Assembly (NCBI RefSeq): GCF_028863665.1
Contig: NZ_JARBFX010000005.1
Coordinates: 310,001 to 374,000 of the forward strand
Origin: Aquabacter sediminis
GTDB taxonomy: Bacteria > Pseudomonadota > Alphaproteobacteria > Rhizobiales > Xanthobacteraceae
DNA length: 64,000 bases
Direction: 5' to 3'
The translations under genes and the position numbers were made by a program. The first letter of the stretch is position 1; every line of letters starts with the position of its first letter. The notes beneath the pieces are model-generated. The model made no database searches, was not told the origin of the DNA, and saw only the letters and a list, made by a program, of their open reading frames with translations. This document shows, one piece after another, positions 62,794 through 64,000 of this stretch.

Positions 62794-63453
62794 ATGCCTA
62801 TGACCATTGACTGGGCCGTCGTCGAGATGGCCATTCCCCTGCTCGCCGTCGGCACGGTGATGACGCTGAAGATCGCCTCTCTGGCGGCGATCTTCGGCCT
62901 CGCCGGCGGCATCGCGCTCGGGCTCATCGCGCTCGGCGGCTGGACCTGGGCACGCTTCCTGGTGCGGGCCTATGTGGACTTCATCCGTGGCACGCCGCTC
63001 CTGATCCAGATCTTCATCTTCTTCTTCGGCCTCCCGCTCATGGGGCTGCGGCTCGGCGAGTTCTGGGCGGGCGTCATCGCCTTGTCCTTCAATTGCGCGG
63101 CCTATGTGTCGGAGATCGTGCGCGGCACGGTGGGCGCGGTGGAGAAGGGGCAGACCGAGGCGGCCAAGTCCATCGGCATGACGCAGGACAAGATCCTCCT
63201 CTACATCCTCTTGCCCCAGTCCATCCGCCCCATGGTGCCGGCGCTGACCAATGACGTGATCACGTTGTTGAAGAATACGTCGCTGCTCTCGGTTATCTCG
63301 GTCTATGAACTGACACGCTCCGGGCAGGCCATCATCGCCTCCCATTTCGCGCCGCTCGAAATCTTCGCGCTGCTTGCCCTCTATTATTACGCCATCATCT
63401 CCGTGCTCTCCTACATGTCGCGGGTGATCGAGCGGCGCCTGCCGGCCTGGTGA
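62794..63453 (+). CDS. Amino-acid ABC transporter permease (HisMQ family)
   Basis: 219 aa with five membrane segments, the family opening VGTVMTLKIASLAAIFGLAGG, VDFIRGTPLLIQIFI, and the ATPase-contact loop EAAKSIGMTQDKILLYILLPQSIRPMVPAL. ATG at 62794 or 62800. Six bases separate it from the ATPase gene. Confidence 0.92.
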   Translation: MPMTIDWAVVEMAIPLLAVGTVMTLKIASLAAIFGLAGGIALGLIALGGWTWARFLVRAYVDFIRGTPLLIQIFIFFFGLPLMGLRLGEFWAGVIALSFNCAAYVSEIVRGTVGAVEKGQTEAAKSIGMTQDKILLYILLPQSIRPMVPALTNDVITLLKNTSLLSVISVYELTRSGQAIIASHFAPLEIFALLALYYYAIISVLSYMSRVIERRLPAW

Positions 63454-63458
63454 GGGTC

Positions 63459-64000
63459 ATGATCGAAATCCAAGACGTCGCCCCCACGGTTACCGTGCAC
63501 GAGAAGCCGCTTCTGTCCGTGCGCGGCCTGCGCAAGACCTTCGGCGAGCGGGAGATCCTCAAGGGCATCTCGTTCGACGTGATGGCGGGCCAGACTTTGG
63601 TGCTGATCGGTCCCTCTGGCTCGGGCAAGACCACGGTTCTGCGCTGCCTGAACTATTTGGAGACGCCGAGCGCCGGGCAGATCGAGCTTCAAGGCGAGCC
63701 CATTGGCGGGGCCTATGTGGGCGAGGCGGCCCGCTGGCAGCCCTTGCCCGAGGCGCGCCTGGCGCTTCAGCGCAGCCGTTTCGGCTTCGTGTTCCAGCGC
63801 TTCAACCTGTTTCCCCATCTCACCGCGCTGGAGAACGTGGCCATCGGCCCGCGCAAGGTGCTGGGCGTCTCCGCCGCGGTCGCCAGGGCCCGCGCCGCCG
63901 AGCAGCTGGCGCGCGTGAGCCTCTCCGACCATCTCCACAAGCGACCCTCCCAGCTTTCCGGCGGCCAGCAGCAGCGCGTGGCCATTGCCCGGGCGCTGGC
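63459..64000 (+). CDS. Amino-acid ABC transporter ATP-binding protein (partial, right edge)
   Basis: The first 180 residues of an HisP/GlnQ-type ATPase, cut by the window end. Walker [10 protein letters not shown]-loop [18 protein letters not shown] and signature [15 protein letters not shown] are present; Walker B is beyond the edge. The first 17 residues are extra to the family. The ATG is six bases after the permease stop. Confidence 0.9.
   Translation, partial: MIEIQDVAPTVTVHEKPLLSVRGLRKTFGEREILKGISFDVMAGQTLVLIGPSGSGKTTVLRCLNYLETPSAGQIELQGEPIGGAYVGEAARWQPLPEARLALQRSRFGFVFQRFNLFPHLTALENVAIGPRKVLGVSAAVARARAAEQLARVSLSDHLHKRPSQLSGGQQQRVAIARAL

Overview
The window is GC-rich, densely coded DNA from an alphaproteobacterium. 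Gene content (mntR/mntH, LldD with a FadR-type LldR, many Liv-, TctABC- and NMT1-type transporters, class II HMG-CoA reductase, MocR) and codon use suggest a metabolically versatile soil or rhizosphere member of the Hyphomicrobiales, perhaps near Xanthobacteraceae; that placement is inference. No rRNA, tRNA, CRISPR array, insertion sequence or phage gene was seen.

Layout. 1-3.1 kb: the first codons of a LysR-like gene on the left edge, an SDR, and the divergent pair mntR/mntH with a perfect palindrome between them. 3.1-10.7 kb: a non-phosphorylating L-rhamnonate pathway (rhmD, MFS transporter, SDR, fumarylacetoacetase-family hydrolase) with a divergent LysR gene. Next to it sits an lldR-lldD operon that can burn the L-lactate this pathway releases. 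11.1-11.5 kb: a small double-glycine leader peptide gene (Nif11-like). 11.8-22.5 kb: a TetR gene, then a probable operon of a DHDPS-family lyase, an SDR without its catalytic YxxxK, a TctABC-type transporter split around a BisC/DMSO-reductase-family molybdoenzyme, a DadA-like flavoprotein and a Cds1-like cysteine desulfhydrase. 22.6-27.4 kb: small genes, a quinone oxidoreductase and an APC permease. 27.6-36.5 kb: the complete 4-hydroxyphenylacetate (homoprotocatechuate) pathway hpaIHGDEF, hpaCB and the activator hpaA. 36.9-37.9 kb: two more Nif11-like double-glycine precursors, bracketed by strong RNA hairpins. 38.1-43.8 kb: a Liv-type ABC operon with a fused LivM-LivG protein and, divergently, hpaR. 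43.8-47.8 kb: a class I P450 system (ferredoxin, reductase, P450) with a divergent LysR. 47.8-55.3 kb: a LacI gene and a divergent MFS gene, then an NMT1-type ABC operon with RidA and an amidohydrolase. 55.3-61.5 kb: an alpha/beta hydrolase, an mvaA operon with an orphan Liv-type binding protein, and MocR and GntR regulators. 61.9-64 kb: a polar amino-acid ABC transporter cut by the right edge.

Regulatory logic can be read from palindromes. TTAACnnGTTAA lies before both the hpa operon and the Liv operon. Two GGTnnnACC sites 73 bp apart precede lldR. TGCAAnCGnTTGCA lies both in the lacI/MFS gap and before the NMT1 operon. ATGTAGCC-GA-GGCTACAT precedes mntH.

The most unusual element is the set of three cysteine-free Nif11-like precursors, with related leaders but unrelated cores and no maturation or export genes nearby. 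Two of them sit between halves of the 4-hydroxyphenylacetate gene set. Second is the transporter/molybdoenzyme/desulfhydrase cluster, which looks like an uncharacterised route for an oxidised sulfur (or N-oxide) carboxylate.
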